Source of the DNA: Aureococcus anophagefferens
Lineage: Eukaryota; Sar; Pelagophyceae; Pelagomonadales; Pelagomonadaceae
Direction of reading: 5' to 3'
DNA length: 64,000 bases
Assembly (NCBI RefSeq): GCF_000186865.1
Contig: NW_008705562.1
Location: forward strand, 307,446 to 371,445
The notes under the pieces were generated by a model. The model was not told the DNA's origin, ran no database searches, and worked only from the letters and a program-made list of their open reading frames with translations. Position 1 is the first letter of the stretch. Each line of letters opens with the position of its first letter. Position numbers and translations under genes: made by a program. Positions 49,264-58,320 of this stretch are shown here, one piece after another.

Positions 49264-50847
49264 CTAGAGCTTGAGGAGGGTGTAGAGCGCGGTCTGGAGC
49301 CGGGCCCGGGACCGCTCCTCGTCGTCGAGCGTCGCGCGGACGGACGCGGCGGCCGCGGTCGAGTCGTCGTCGCGGAGGAGCAGCGCGGCGGCCATGGACG
49401 GCGGCGCCTTCCAGATGCGGCCGAGCCACTCGCCGATGAGCAGCTCGCCGTCGGCCGGGTCGAGCGCGAGGGCCCGCGGGAAGCGGAGCGGGTCCGGCGG
49501 CGTCGGCAAATAGCCCGGCCGCGTGCCCGCCGCCGTCGCGGCCCGCACGCCGGGCTTGTTCGCGTCGAGCCAGAGGAGCCGCAGGGACCGGTCGCCGCGG
49601 CTCGACGTCTTCCCCGGCGCGAGGGGCAGGACGAGGACGCCGTCGGGCGCGCTGTGCGACATGCCGGAGTGGACGACGTCAAACGAATCCGTTTCCGACG
49701 CGTCGAGGCGCACGACCCTCGTGTTCGCCGTCGCGTAGAGCGTGCGGGCGTCGCCGGCCTTCTCGACGTGGGGGTCCAACGCCAGGCCCCGGGGCTCCGA
49801 TAGCCCCGACGCGAGCACGCGCTCGTGCGCGTCGCCGGGCGCGCCGTAGCTCGCGGGGCACGCGGGCCGCCGCGCGATCAACGACCGCGACGCGTCGGCG
49901 TAGTAGAGCCAGCCGCCGCCGCAGGCGTCGGCGTCGGCCTCGAAGGCGAGGCCGTGGACGCGCGGCGCGCCTTCGAGCGCGACCGCGAGCGCGCCGTCCT
50001 CGTAGACGAGCACGCCGCCGTAGACGTCGCCGTCGTCGCTCCCTAAAGACGAGAAGAAGACGCGCGGGCCGCCGTCGTCGACGGCGACCGCGCGCGCGCG
50101 GAGCGCGAAGCCGCCGCCGTTTAACACTTCGACGTCGAAGACCGCGGGCCCCGCGGCCGCGCCGTACTCGGCCCTGCGGTACTCGGCGGTCGTGCGCGAC
50201 TCCGAAGACCCGGCGCCGCCGGATTTCGTCGTCACGGTGACGCAGGACGGCCGGAGCTCGGACGCGCGCGGCCCGGCCAAGGACGGGTCGGAGACGACGC
50301 AGCGGACCTCGAACTCGGAGACCCAGGTCAGGGCGGCGCGGGGGCAGTCCAAACCCCGGAGCGCGACGTTGCGCAGGTCGTCGGCGTCTTTCCCAAAATT
50401 CTGGCCCCGGACGACGACGACGCCGAGCGCCGCGGCGACCTCGGAGTCGCCCGGCGCGTCGAGGCCGAGCTTGCGCAGCGCGCCGCCCGTCGTGTAGTAG
50501 GCCTCGCGCCGCGGGTGGTCGACGGCGATGCCGCCGATGTGCGCCTCGCCGCAGTCGCTCACGGGCAGGCTCCGGGGGGCCGTGCGCGTGCCGTTGGGAT
50601 GCGATCCGCAGATCTCGAGGACGGCGCCGGTCAGCGGGTCCGGCCTCAGGAAGCGCGCCGTGCCGGGGCAGGACTCGCGCAGGGCGCCGGACTCCGACGC
50701 GGCGATCATGACGCTGCTCCGCAGGCCGCCGGCGCAGTCCAGGGACGTCGGCGCGGGGCAGGCCTCGTCGGTCGTCGGTTGTAACGTCGGGGTGCTCGGC
50801 GTCGTGCGGGGGAGCAGGGCGCAGAGGAGCAGCGCCCGGAGCGCCAT
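49264..50847 (-). CDS. secreted IPT/TIG plus beta-propeller protein
   Basis: This single exon encodes 527 residues. A signal peptide (MALRALLLCALLPRTTPS) begins it. A Cys-containing region follows, then an IPT/TIG-like segment at ~145-200 (GVVVVRGQNFGKDADDLRNV and SEFEVRCVV). The C-terminal ~300 residues have propeller-type repeats of form aromatic-Asp with Arg-Gly-Leu-Ala-Leu-Asp: GLAFEADADACGGGWLYYAD, EPRGLALDPH and FPRALALDPADGELLIGEW, like YWTD/NHL blades. It is likely extracellular or in the secretory pathway, binding protein or glycan; no enzyme motif is seen. Confidence 0.65.
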   Translation of the reverse strand: MALRALLLCALLPRTTPSTPTLQPTTDEACPAPTSLDCAGGLRSSVMIAASESGALRESCPGTARFLRPDPLTGAVLEICGSHPNGTRTAPRSLPVSDCGEAHIGGIAVDHPRREAYYTTGGALRKLGLDAPGDSEVAAALGVVVVRGQNFGKDADDLRNVALRGLDCPRAALTWVSEFEVRCVVSDPSLAGPRASELRPSCVTVTTKSGGAGSSESRTTAEYRRAEYGAAAGPAVFDVEVLNGGGFALRARAVAVDDGGPRVFFSSLGSDDGDVYGGVLVYEDGALAVALEGAPRVHGLAFEADADACGGGWLYYADASRSLIARRPACPASYGAPGDAHERVLASGLSEPRGLALDPHVEKAGDARTLYATANTRVVRLDASETDSFDVVHSGMSHSAPDGVLVLPLAPGKTSSRGDRSLRLLWLDANKPGVRAATAAGTRPGYLPTPPDPLRFPRALALDPADGELLIGEWLGRIWKAPPSMAAALLLRDDDSTAAAASVRATLDDEERSRARLQTALYTLLKL

Positions 50848-51215
50848 GGTCGGCGGAGGGGGGGGAGGGGCGAGCCCAGAACTAGGAGCACATGCTGCCC
50901 ATGTCCCGCCAGAGCCGCTGGATGGTGCGTGTGGATATGATGTCGACATTAACCCACCGCGTCTGTCGACTCATCGACGTCTTTTGCTGCGACAGCGTTT
51001 CCGAGTCGTCTCAGGCAAAGCGAGCGGCAGCGTCCGACGCCGGGGGCGCGCGCGTCGCGTCGCTTCCGCCGCGCGCCCGGGCCCGCCGACGCCTCCCGCG
51101 CGCCGCGCCGGACCGCGCCGCCCGCGCCGCGCGCCGCGGGAGAGCACTCCGCCGCATCGAAAACGCGCGTCGAAACGCCCCGACAAACAAGAAACGCCGC
51201 GTCCCCCAGGCAGCC
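50848..51215. other. 368-bp divergent spacer
   Basis: No gene is seen. It separates the start codons of the propeller gene (50847, minus) and the small gene at 51216 (plus), and so holds both promoters. A less GC-rich stretch lies at about 50885-51010. Confidence 0.5.
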
Positions 51216-51596
51216 ATGCCGGTCGTCGACGATCCCAGCGCCGTGCTCGAGAAGCAGGTGCCCATGTACCACCTCGACGACGACAACCGCTACATCATGG
51301 TCATGGGCGTCGGCCCGGAGGGCAGCGACGGCAACTACACGTCGTTCGCGCCCTTCCAGATCCCCATCGAGTACGACTACGACGTCCTCGACCTCAAGCA
51401 CATCATCCAGGCCCAGCTCGGCTTCGACCCCGACGACATCAACCTCCGCTGCGCGGGCGACTTCCGCCCCGACGAGTCGAAGATGGGGCCCATCTTCGGC
51501 CGCTGGTTCAAGGAGGGCTGGCACATGCAGGCCTCCGTCTACCCCAAGGGCTGGAAGTCGGCCCTCGAGAAGTGGCGCGAGGAGAACTCCAAGTAG
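51216..51596 (+). CDS. small conserved-looking protein, possible ubiquitin-like fold
   Basis: This frame encodes 126 residues from MPVVDDPSAVLEKQVPMYHL to EENSK. The middle, DVLDLKHIIQAQLGFDPDDI followed by NLRCAGDFRPDESKMG, has the helix-turn-strand pattern of a ubiquitin-like fold. The C-terminus is aromatic (GRWFKEGWHMQASVYPKGW). The frame is open upstream, but an ATG preceded by GCAGCC is the natural start. I do not recognise the family. Codon use and hydrophobic patterning support a real cytosolic protein. Confidence 0.6.
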   Translation: MPVVDDPSAVLEKQVPMYHLDDDNRYIMVMGVGPEGSDGNYTSFAPFQIPIEYDYDVLDLKHIIQAQLGFDPDDINLRCAGDFRPDESKMGPIFGRWFKEGWHMQASVYPKGWKSALEKWREENSK

Positions 51597-51718
51597 GCGG
51601 CGCTTTTTGGCCGCGCGCGCGGGCGCTCCCCGCGAAGCCCCCGCTCGCGCGCGCGAGGTTGTAAACTCCGCTTCTGGACCTTGCGTTTCTTGGGTGTGTG
51701 TGGGGGGTGGTCGCTTAG

Positions 51719-51910
51719 TTACTTTTCTTCTTCTACAGCGCGGCCGGCTTCCTCGATATGGTCGAGGGTGGCTTGAGCGTGCTCGTGGCCCTTGGCGGCT
51801 GCGCGCGCGAGATAGCCTTCGCCTCGCGCCGCACGCGGGCGGCTTCGTGTTCCGCCGCGATGCGCGCGCGGACCTCGTCGGCGTGCGACCGCGGCGCGGG
51901 GCCGTAGAGA
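51719..51910 (-). pseudogene. decayed partial copy of the MYND/Sel1 gene
   Basis: Immediately downstream of the MYND gene lies a fragment whose first ~94 bp (51817-51910) is about 90% identical to 52628-52721 inside that gene, encoding YGPAPRSHADEVRARIAAEH. It then joins, with a frame change, to a Sel1-like tail (GYLARAAAKGHEHAQATLDH) ending at a TAA. The central RING and most Sel1 repeats are missing, consistent with a tandem duplicate that suffered an internal deletion. Confidence 0.7.
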
Positions 51911-51916
51911 CTTAGG

Positions 51917-53011
51917 CTACACTCGCGCGTCGAGGCGCGCGAGGCACCTTGTAGCTCTCTCGTGGCCCTTGGCAGCGGCGCGCTCGAACCAGTATCTGGC
52001 TTTGCCGAAGTCGACTTCCGTGCCTTCTCCGTCCATGTAACAGCAGCCAAGGCAAAACTCCCCAGCGATATGGCCTTGATCCGCCGCGAGCGCGTAGTAC
52101 CGGAACGCTTCTTCAGATTTTTCCTGAGTTTCAAGCAAAAACGCAGTTTTCATTTGCGCGGCCGCGTCGCCCCGATCTGCGGCCGCGCGATGCAGCTCCT
52201 CCGCCTTCTTCTTGTCCAGCTTGACGCCCGACCCGCCCTCGTACAATTCCCCAAGGTAACCCATCGCGTCAACGTCACCAAGCTCCACGGCGCGCTTCCA
52301 AATTTTCGCGGCTTTCTTATCGGATTTCACGAGGCCCAACCGTCCGAGGTGGTACGCACTTCCCAAAGACGCAATCGCTTCCGGCACCTCGTTCTCCACG
52401 TGGCGGCGAAGACGCGCGAGCTGCTCCGCATTGGTTTTTGGGGCCGGTAATCGACAGAGGGGACACGCGCCGGTGCCGACCTTGTCCTGGCACGATCGGC
52501 AGATCTTTCGGCAGCAACAGACGCGAAGCACGCCCTTCCCCGCCCCCCCCTGAGTATTCACGTCCCACTCCTCGAGGCAGATCGGGCACCGCGACCCAAA
52601 CCGCGCCGACGCCGGCTCGGGCTCCGGGTTCGCCTCGCGCCGCACGCGCGCCGCCTCGTGCTCCGCGGCGATGCGCGCGCGGACCTCGTCGGCGTGCGAC
52701 CGCGGCGCGGGGCCGTAGAAGACCTCCGGCGGGGGCGTCGGCGGGGGCGGAGGCGCCTCCGCCCGCGCCGCCTCCGCCGCGCGCTCGTTGCGGATCTTTT
52801 TGCACGCCGCGCGGTGGCCGCGGTCGCGCCAGTCGATGCGTTGGCATTCAGTCGAGCAATACTGCGTAGTCCCACACGGGCAATTCAGCAAGGTCTTCGG
52901 TCTGGCGCCGCAAATCGTGCAGGTGAGCCGGAGCCGGAGCGCTTTCGCCCGAGCCTTCTTTTCCTCGTACTCGATCTGTTTTTTGCGCCAGGGCGCGTCG
53001 TCTTCTGGCAT
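51917..53011 (-). CDS. MYND zinc finger, RING-like and Sel1-repeat protein
   Basis: This single exon encodes 364 residues. A MYND finger occupies ~31-69 (CTICGARPKTLLNCPCGTTQ, YCSTECQRIDWRDRGHRAAC). A Pro-rich linker follows, then a RING-like cluster at ~142-190 (CPICLEEWD, VCCCRKICRSCQ, ACPLC), then about four Sel1-like repeats at ~215-355 (AIASLGSAYHLGRLGLVKSD, AMGYLGELYEGGSGVKLDKK, GEFCLGCCYMDGEGTEVDFG). MYND and Sel1 modules both bind proteins; a RING would suggest ubiquitin-ligase activity, but this cluster is atypical with three adjacent cysteines. The gene is less GC-rich than most neighbours. Confidence 0.85.
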   Translation of the reverse strand: MPEDDAPWRKKQIEYEEKKARAKALRLRLTCTICGARPKTLLNCPCGTTQYCSTECQRIDWRDRGHRAACKKIRNERAAEAARAEAPPPPPTPPPEVFYGPAPRSHADEVRARIAAEHEAARVRREANPEPEPASARFGSRCPICLEEWDVNTQGGAGKGVLRVCCCRKICRSCQDKVGTGACPLCRLPAPKTNAEQLARLRRHVENEVPEAIASLGSAYHLGRLGLVKSDKKAAKIWKRAVELGDVDAMGYLGELYEGGSGVKLDKKKAEELHRAAADRGDAAAQMKTAFLLETQEKSEEAFRYYALAADQGHIAGEFCLGCCYMDGEGTEVDFGKARYWFERAAAKGHERATRCLARLDARV

Positions 53012-53284
53012 GGTCGCGATCTGTTACAGCTCTGATATACGCTATTGAACCAGCGGGGGGCAGGGGATGCGGCGCGAGAGACCGGGCGCGCACACGCCAA
53101 ACAGGAGCCGGGGGAGCGGGTGACTCGCCAAACCGAGGCAAAAATCTCACCTGTTGCACGACGGGCGCGACGGTGCCCTGAGGCCAGACGCGAGCTCTCC
53201 TCGACCACCACGCGCGAGAGCGGCGGCGTCGACCTCGAGTCCGGCGCGCCGACCCGGCGCGAACATCCCCCGGCGAACACCACC

Positions 53285-56200
53285 ATGCGAGAGAACGGCG
53301 GCGACGACGTCGACGTCGAGTCCGGCACGCCGAGCCGGCGCGCCCGCCCGAATCCCCTGGCGACGCTCGTCCAGGGCAACGCGACGCCGTCGAAGGTCGT
53401 GCGCGCGACGCGGAGGCTCGCGTCGACGACGGTCGAGAGAACGGCCGGCGCGCTCAACAAGGGCGTCGACCTCGTCGGCGACGCCGTCGTCGAGGGCGCG
53501 GTCGGCGCGACGGCGACGCTCGGCGGGAAGGAGCTCATCTGGAAATACCTCGACCTCATCTTCGAGGACCTGGATAAGAAGACGGTCAGCGTCTCGGACG
53601 CGGGCGTCACGATCGCCGGCCCGAGCCGCGTCGAGCGCCGCGTGGAACTCAAATCTTCGACCCGACTTCAATGTGCGCGTATGCGACAGTTTTGACGCAA
53701 GATCTTTAGCTCTGCTTCGAGAACTCGACGAGAGCGATCGATTCGTCCAGCCGAATCGACGTCGATGTGGCCGAGCGAGAGAATGTCAAAGTTTGGTCGG
53801 GACGTCCCAGCTCACCGGTTGAGTTCCACGCAGGTCAAGCAGCGCACGCTCTGCGCGCTCCTGGGCGGGTCGAGCCCGCTGCGGCGCGTCGAGCTCGGCC
53901 CGCTCGAGGTCTCGGTGCCCCTGGACGAGATCGCGACGGGCAAGGGCGACACGCCCGCGCGCCTCGCGCTGACGACGGCGTCCTGCGAGTGGCTGCCCTT
54001 CCCCGACCTGTTGCCCTACGACGAGGTCTACGAGGTGCTCTCGGCGCTCATGGACCCGCACGCCGCGGAGCTGAACCTCGTCGACGAGGCCGACGCGTCG
54101 CGCGGCGCGCGGCGGCGCTTCGACCGCGACCGGCGGGATCGGCGCGACGTCGTCGTCGAGGCCGAGCTCCGGGCCGCGCGGCCCCGGAGCGCCTACGTGC
54201 TCGACCGCCTCGAGGGCCGCGCGTTCGTCTTCCTGCTCATGGGGTTCATCGTCGTCTCTTTGACGTCGGAGCTCATCTGGCGGCGCGCGCACATCGACGA
54301 GCTCGCGCGCCTGACGATCTCGGCCTTCTTCGTCGGCGAGATCGCGGCGCGGTTGGCGCTCTACGGCGCGCTGAAGCCGCGGGGCGCGCGCCAGTTCTTC
54401 GAGGGGTGGCTGAACCGGATCGACTTTTCGGCGACGGTCCTCGACGTCGTCATCTGGTCGATCAATTTCGAGGAGCGGGCGACGGGCGCGTCGCAGTCCG
54501 CGCGCGGCGCGCGGCTCGTGCGGTTCCTGCGCGTGGGCCGCGCGATCACGCGCGTCGGCCGCGTCGCGTCGGCGTCCGCGCGCGTCGCCAAGAACGTGCT
54601 CCTCAAAAAGCGCGAGGACGAGCTGCGGCGGCTCGACGGCGTGTTGCTGACGGCGGACGAGGTGACGATCACGGCGCCGGCGCCGTCGGAGGCGCTCGTC
54701 GCGGACTGGTTCCGGTCGCTGAAGCGGAACCTCGACGGCGGCGCGCGGACGGCGGCGGCCGCGGCGGCCGGCGACGCGTCCGTCTACGTGATCCGCGACC
54801 TCAGGCTGGCGAACGCGCGGGCCGACGGCGAGCCCGCGCGCGACCTCGCGGACTGCGGCGCCGTCGTCGACCGCGACGACGTCGGCGGCGCCGTCGCGAA
54901 GTGCCTCGTGACCCGCAAGACGCTGACCGCGGGCGCCGTCGCGCTCATGGAGACCCGGGCGCCCTTCGCGGCGCTCGGCGACGCGGCCATGGCCTTCCCC
55001 GTGGACGTCGACGTCGTCCTGCACCGGCGCACGGTCGACGGCGTCCTCGCGCGCGTCGAGCTCGACGTTCGCGCGACGCGGGCCTTCGTGAAGACGCTCG
55101 CCAGCGGCGCGGCGCTCCGCGTCGCCGTCTACGGGCCCGAGCACTCGGAGCGCGAGGCATTCGCGGCGTCGTGGCTCGCCCGGTCCCTCGGCGGCGAAGC
55201 GCCGGCGGCGGGCGAGACGGCGGACGCGTGGCTGCGCCGCGCGCGGTCGCGGTCGTCCGCGGCGCTGCTCTGGGCCGTGCTCGGCGACTGGCTGCGGACC
55301 GAGGCCGCGGTCCGGTTCTTCGCGGAGCGCGACGACCGCCGCGCGGAGCAGCCCCTGCGCGAGGACGACTTCCTCAAAGCGACGTCGGACGCTGTGCCGA
55401 AATCAACCACTGTCTCAGGGGGTCCTGACCACACTTCAAACCTCTCTAGCTCGGTCAATTCGAAGTCGATTCGGCTGATTTTTGGACGAATCGATTGCTC
55501 TCATCGAGTTCTCCACGGAGATCAGAACAAGTTGCGTCCAGACTGTCGCATACGCTCACATTGAAGTCGGGTTGAATATTTGATTTGCACACAGGTCGGA
55601 CGCGGGCCTCAGGCTCGACGCGTCGGAGTACGAGGCGCTCCGGGCCGTCGCGTTCGACGGCGGCCGGCCGTCCGCGGCCAAGTTCGCCGCGGTCTGCGCG
55701 CGGGGCGACGCGTGGGTCCCGGCGGCCGCCGCGACGGCCGCGCCGCCGCGGCGGAGCGCGTTCCTCTCGACCTTCCTCGCGGGGAAGCTCCGGGCGACGA
55801 TCGCGCCGTCGGTCGACGCGGCGCTCCGATGCCTCGCGAAAAACTGGGAACCGGGCCTCTGGGCCTTCCGCGGCGCCGACGGCCTCGTAATCGAGCCCCT
55901 CGAGCTCGACGACGACGTCGTCTGCGCGCTCGTGGGCGGCGCGTCGTGCGTCCGGAACGCGAGGGTCTGTGTGCAAATCAAATCTTCAACCCGACTTCAA
56001 TGTGCGCGTATTCGAATGTTTTGACACGAGCACTTCCGCCGTGCTTCGAGAACTCACTGAGAGCAATCGATTCGTCCAAAAATCAGCCGAATCGACTTCG
56101 ATTTGACCGAGCTAGAGAATTCTGAAGTTTGGCCCCGACGTCCCAGCTCACTGGTTGATTTGCACACAGGCGAGGGTCGGCGAGATCCGCGTGGTCCTGC

Positions 56201-57189
56201 CGTCGCTCCGGGGGCTGGTCGCCGCGGACGCGCCCGTCGTCGTCGAGGTGGCGAGCCTCGCCTACGACCTCGAGCCCTTCCCGAACTTCCTCGCCGACGC
56301 GGACGCCGAGAAGCTGCTCGCGCCGCTCTTCGGCGGCGGCGGCGGCGACCGCGCGCCCTACGGGTCCAGCGATCGCCTCATCGACGGGCTCGAGGTCCAC
56401 GTCGAGCGCGTCTCGCTGCGCCAGCTGAATCCGACGGAGGCGCTGCTCCGCGCGAAGCTCGACCGGCCCGACTTCGTCGGCGGCGGCGCGCGCGCGAAGC
56501 CGAGGCACTTCCTCGCCGCGGTCTTCGAGCCGCTCGCGAAGCTGCTCAAGCGGGCGCCGGCCGACGAGGGGCCGCGGCGGCCCGCGCTCGGCGTCTCCCT
56601 GAGCGAGGTGTCGAACCGGCAGCTGTCCGACGTCGGCGCGGGCGGCTGGCGGTCGCTGTCGGCGCAGCGCGTGTCCGCGACGAACGCCGCGCGCGATTTT
56701 TCGCGGCCCGCGCGGTCGCTCCGCGAGTCGATCGAACACGGCGGCGACGCCGTCCGCGTCCACAAGCGCGTGTCCATCGCGGGCCTTGCCGTCGTCGACG
56801 TCGACGCGGCGGACAACGCCGTGCCCGTGCTCCGGTCCGCGGACCTCGAGCTCCGGCTCGTCCTGGACCGCGGCGCCGGCGACGGCGCGCTCCGCGCCGT
56901 CGACGTCGACGTCTTCGCGCCGCCGCTCCACGCGCTCAGCGCCGCGCTGCCCGTGTCGCTGTCGCTCGCGGCGAGGGTCGCGGTGGGCGGCGGCGCGCCG
57001 GCCGACGAGGCGGCCTGGCGCGAGCGCGACGCGGCGGACCGCGCGGTCGTCGCGGCCGCGCGGGAACGCTTCGCGGCCTGCGGCGCTGACGCGGGCGCCT
57101 GGGCGGCGCTCCTCGCCGACGCGAAGGCGGGCCGCGGCGACGTCTCCGCGGAGGACGCCGCGCGCTTCGAGGGCCTCGGCCTGCTGTGA
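53285..57189 (+). CDS. chorein-like lipid-transfer protein containing a voltage-sensor domain
   Basis: The model join(53285..53629, 53834..55383, 55595..55958, 56170..57189) gives 1092 residues; all three introns are family B introners. Residues ~80-200 resemble a chorein-type N-terminus (ELIWKYLDLIFEDLDKKTVS, RRVELGPLEVSVPLDEI) of the VPS13/BLTP kind. Residues ~245-360 then form four helices: S1 (AFVFLLMGFIVVSLTSELIW), S2 (FFVGEIAARLALYG), S3 (WLNRIDFSATVLDVVIW) and S4 with arginines every third residue (RGARLVRFLRVGRAITRVGR). No pore helices follow. The beta-rich scaffold resumes (DEVTI, DVDVVLHRRTVDGVLARVEL). Exons 3-4 hold a second chorein-like unit (FLSTFLAGKLRATIAPSVDA, RVGEIRVVLPSLRGLV) and DGLEVHVERVSLRQL, reminiscent of BLTP3/UHRF1BP1. 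VSD confidence is high; the scaffold assignment is moderate. Confidence 0.75.
53638..53833 (+). mobile_element. introner B6, intron 53630-53833
   Basis: This 196-bp family B element has lost part of the shared core near 53747. Octamers GTCGAGCG and GTCAAGCA (6/8) flank it. The intron is GT-AG, 204 nt. The donor-side end is mutated to CCGCG; the acceptor-side CGCAG is intact. Exons join in phase 0. Confidence 0.88.
55392..55594 (+). mobile_element. introner B7, intron 55384-55594
   Basis: This 203-bp family B element has an inverted interior. A perfect duplication GTCGGACG is at 55384-55391 and 55595-55602. The intron is GT-AG, 211 nt. Splicing opens frame 3 for exon 3 (TSDAGLRLDASEYEALRAV), which has no start codon of its own. 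Confidence 0.94.
55967..56169 (+). mobile_element. introner B8, intron 55959-56169
   Basis: This 203-bp family B element has matched ends CTGTGTGCAAATC and GATTTGCACACAG. A perfect duplication GCGAGGGT is at 55959-55966 and 56170-56177. The intron is GC-AG, 211 nt. Splicing gives CVRN|ARVGEIRVVLPSL. Confidence 0.94.
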
Positions 57190-57317
57190 TTCTTACTAGG
57201 CTTCCTTTCAAGAGCGAGAAAGCGCCCACAGCGGAGCGAGGGCGCGTCGCGGCTCCCGCGCTACCTCGCCCTAGGACTTCGCCCGCCGACGGGATACCAG
57301 CGCGCCGCCTTAGGGGC

Positions 57318-58184
57318 CTAGGACGACGCCTGGGCCTTGCTCGAGAGGTCGGACGCGGTGGCCTTGGCCGAGGACACGAAGTCGGAGAAGCCCGTGGCCT
57401 TGGGCGCGCCCGCGGCCGCGTTGATCGCCGCGGCGCCGTCGACGACGGACCCCTCGGCGCCGAGGGCGAGGTTGACGCAGGCCTGGGCGACGGCGTCGAC
57501 GGAGACCGGCGGGCGGAGCGCGACCTTGAGGAGGCCCGGCAAGACGTCGCCGATTTTCGTGATAATACCGTTCGAGAGGATCTCCTCGATGGCCGAGCCG
57601 TAGCCGCCGCTGACGCGCGGCGGCCAGAGGCCGAAGGACTCGCCGCCGTAGATGAACGACGGCTTGACGAAGGCGTAGCTCTCGGGCGCGGCCGCCTTGA
57701 TCGCGGCCTCGGCGTCGCGCTTGCCGTCGAAGTAGAATTTGAAGTAGCCGGGCAGCCAGCCCTTGGCGTCGGCGACCTCCTGCGCGACGGACACGTAGAC
57801 GTAGCGGTCCACGGGCCGCGGCAGCTTCGCGACGGCCTCGGCCGCGCGCTCGTTCGCGACGCCGTTTCCCAGCTCGAGGTAGCGGCCGTCGAAGCCGATG
57901 CTCCCGACGCAGGAGACGACGACCTCCGGCGCGCCGATGGCCGCCTCGAGGGCCTCGCGCGAGCCGCGCGTCAGGTCGTTGGCGACCCACTCGACCTCCG
58001 ACGTCCACGGGTCGCTGTTGGGGGGCGTGCCGCTCTTGCTGACGGAGCGCACGGCGAGGCCGCCCTGCTTCACGAGCAGCTCCGCCACGCGGCTGCCGAC
58101 GTAGCCGTTGCCGCCGAGCACGGTCACGGGACGCAGCGCCGAGACGGACGCGAGGCACAGGATCGCCGCAGCACGGACTTGCAT
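57318..58184 (-). CDS. NAD(P)-binding SDR/NmrA-type epimerase-like protein, probably targeted
   Basis: This gene encodes 288 residues from the ATG at 58184; further in-frame ATGs exist upstream (58193, 58199, 58244). The N-terminus MQVRAAAILCLASVSALRP looks like a signal or transit segment. It runs straight into a Rossmann fold with VTVLGGNGYVGSRVAELL (GxxGxxG), an acidic strand VEWVANDLTRGSREALEAAI, VVVSCVGSIGFDG and a YxxxK-like region (FKFYFDGKRDAEAAI) with KPSFIYGG. This is the extended or atypical SDR layout, often NADP-dependent. The substrate is unknown. It lies tail-to-head with the GH27 gene and convergent with the lipid-transfer gene. Confidence 0.8.
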   Translation of the reverse strand: MQVRAAAILCLASVSALRPVTVLGGNGYVGSRVAELLVKQGGLAVRSVSKSGTPPNSDPWTSEVEWVANDLTRGSREALEAAIGAPEVVVSCVGSIGFDGRYLELGNGVANERAAEAVAKLPRPVDRYVYVSVAQEVADAKGWLPGYFKFYFDGKRDAEAAIKAAAPESYAFVKPSFIYGGESFGLWPPRVSGGYGSAIEEILSNGIITKIGDVLPGLLKVALRPPVSVDAVAQACVNLALGAEGSVVDGAAAINAAAGAPKATGFSDFVSSAKATASDLSSKAQASS

Positions 58185-58320
58185 GATCGTCATCGTCATG
58201 ATCAAGCTCGTGGCTTCAACTTGCAGTGCACGGAACTTCAACATGGCTCGTCCTCGGGCGCGCGTCCCTTCAATAGCTAGTCCAACAAAGGTCACAAAGT
58301 TTGGTCCGCGGAGTACGGTG

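Noticed and set aside
53834..55383. The S1-S4 segment as part of a full ion channel
   Set aside because: No S5, pore loop or S6 follows; after S4 the sequence turns charged and then beta-rich.
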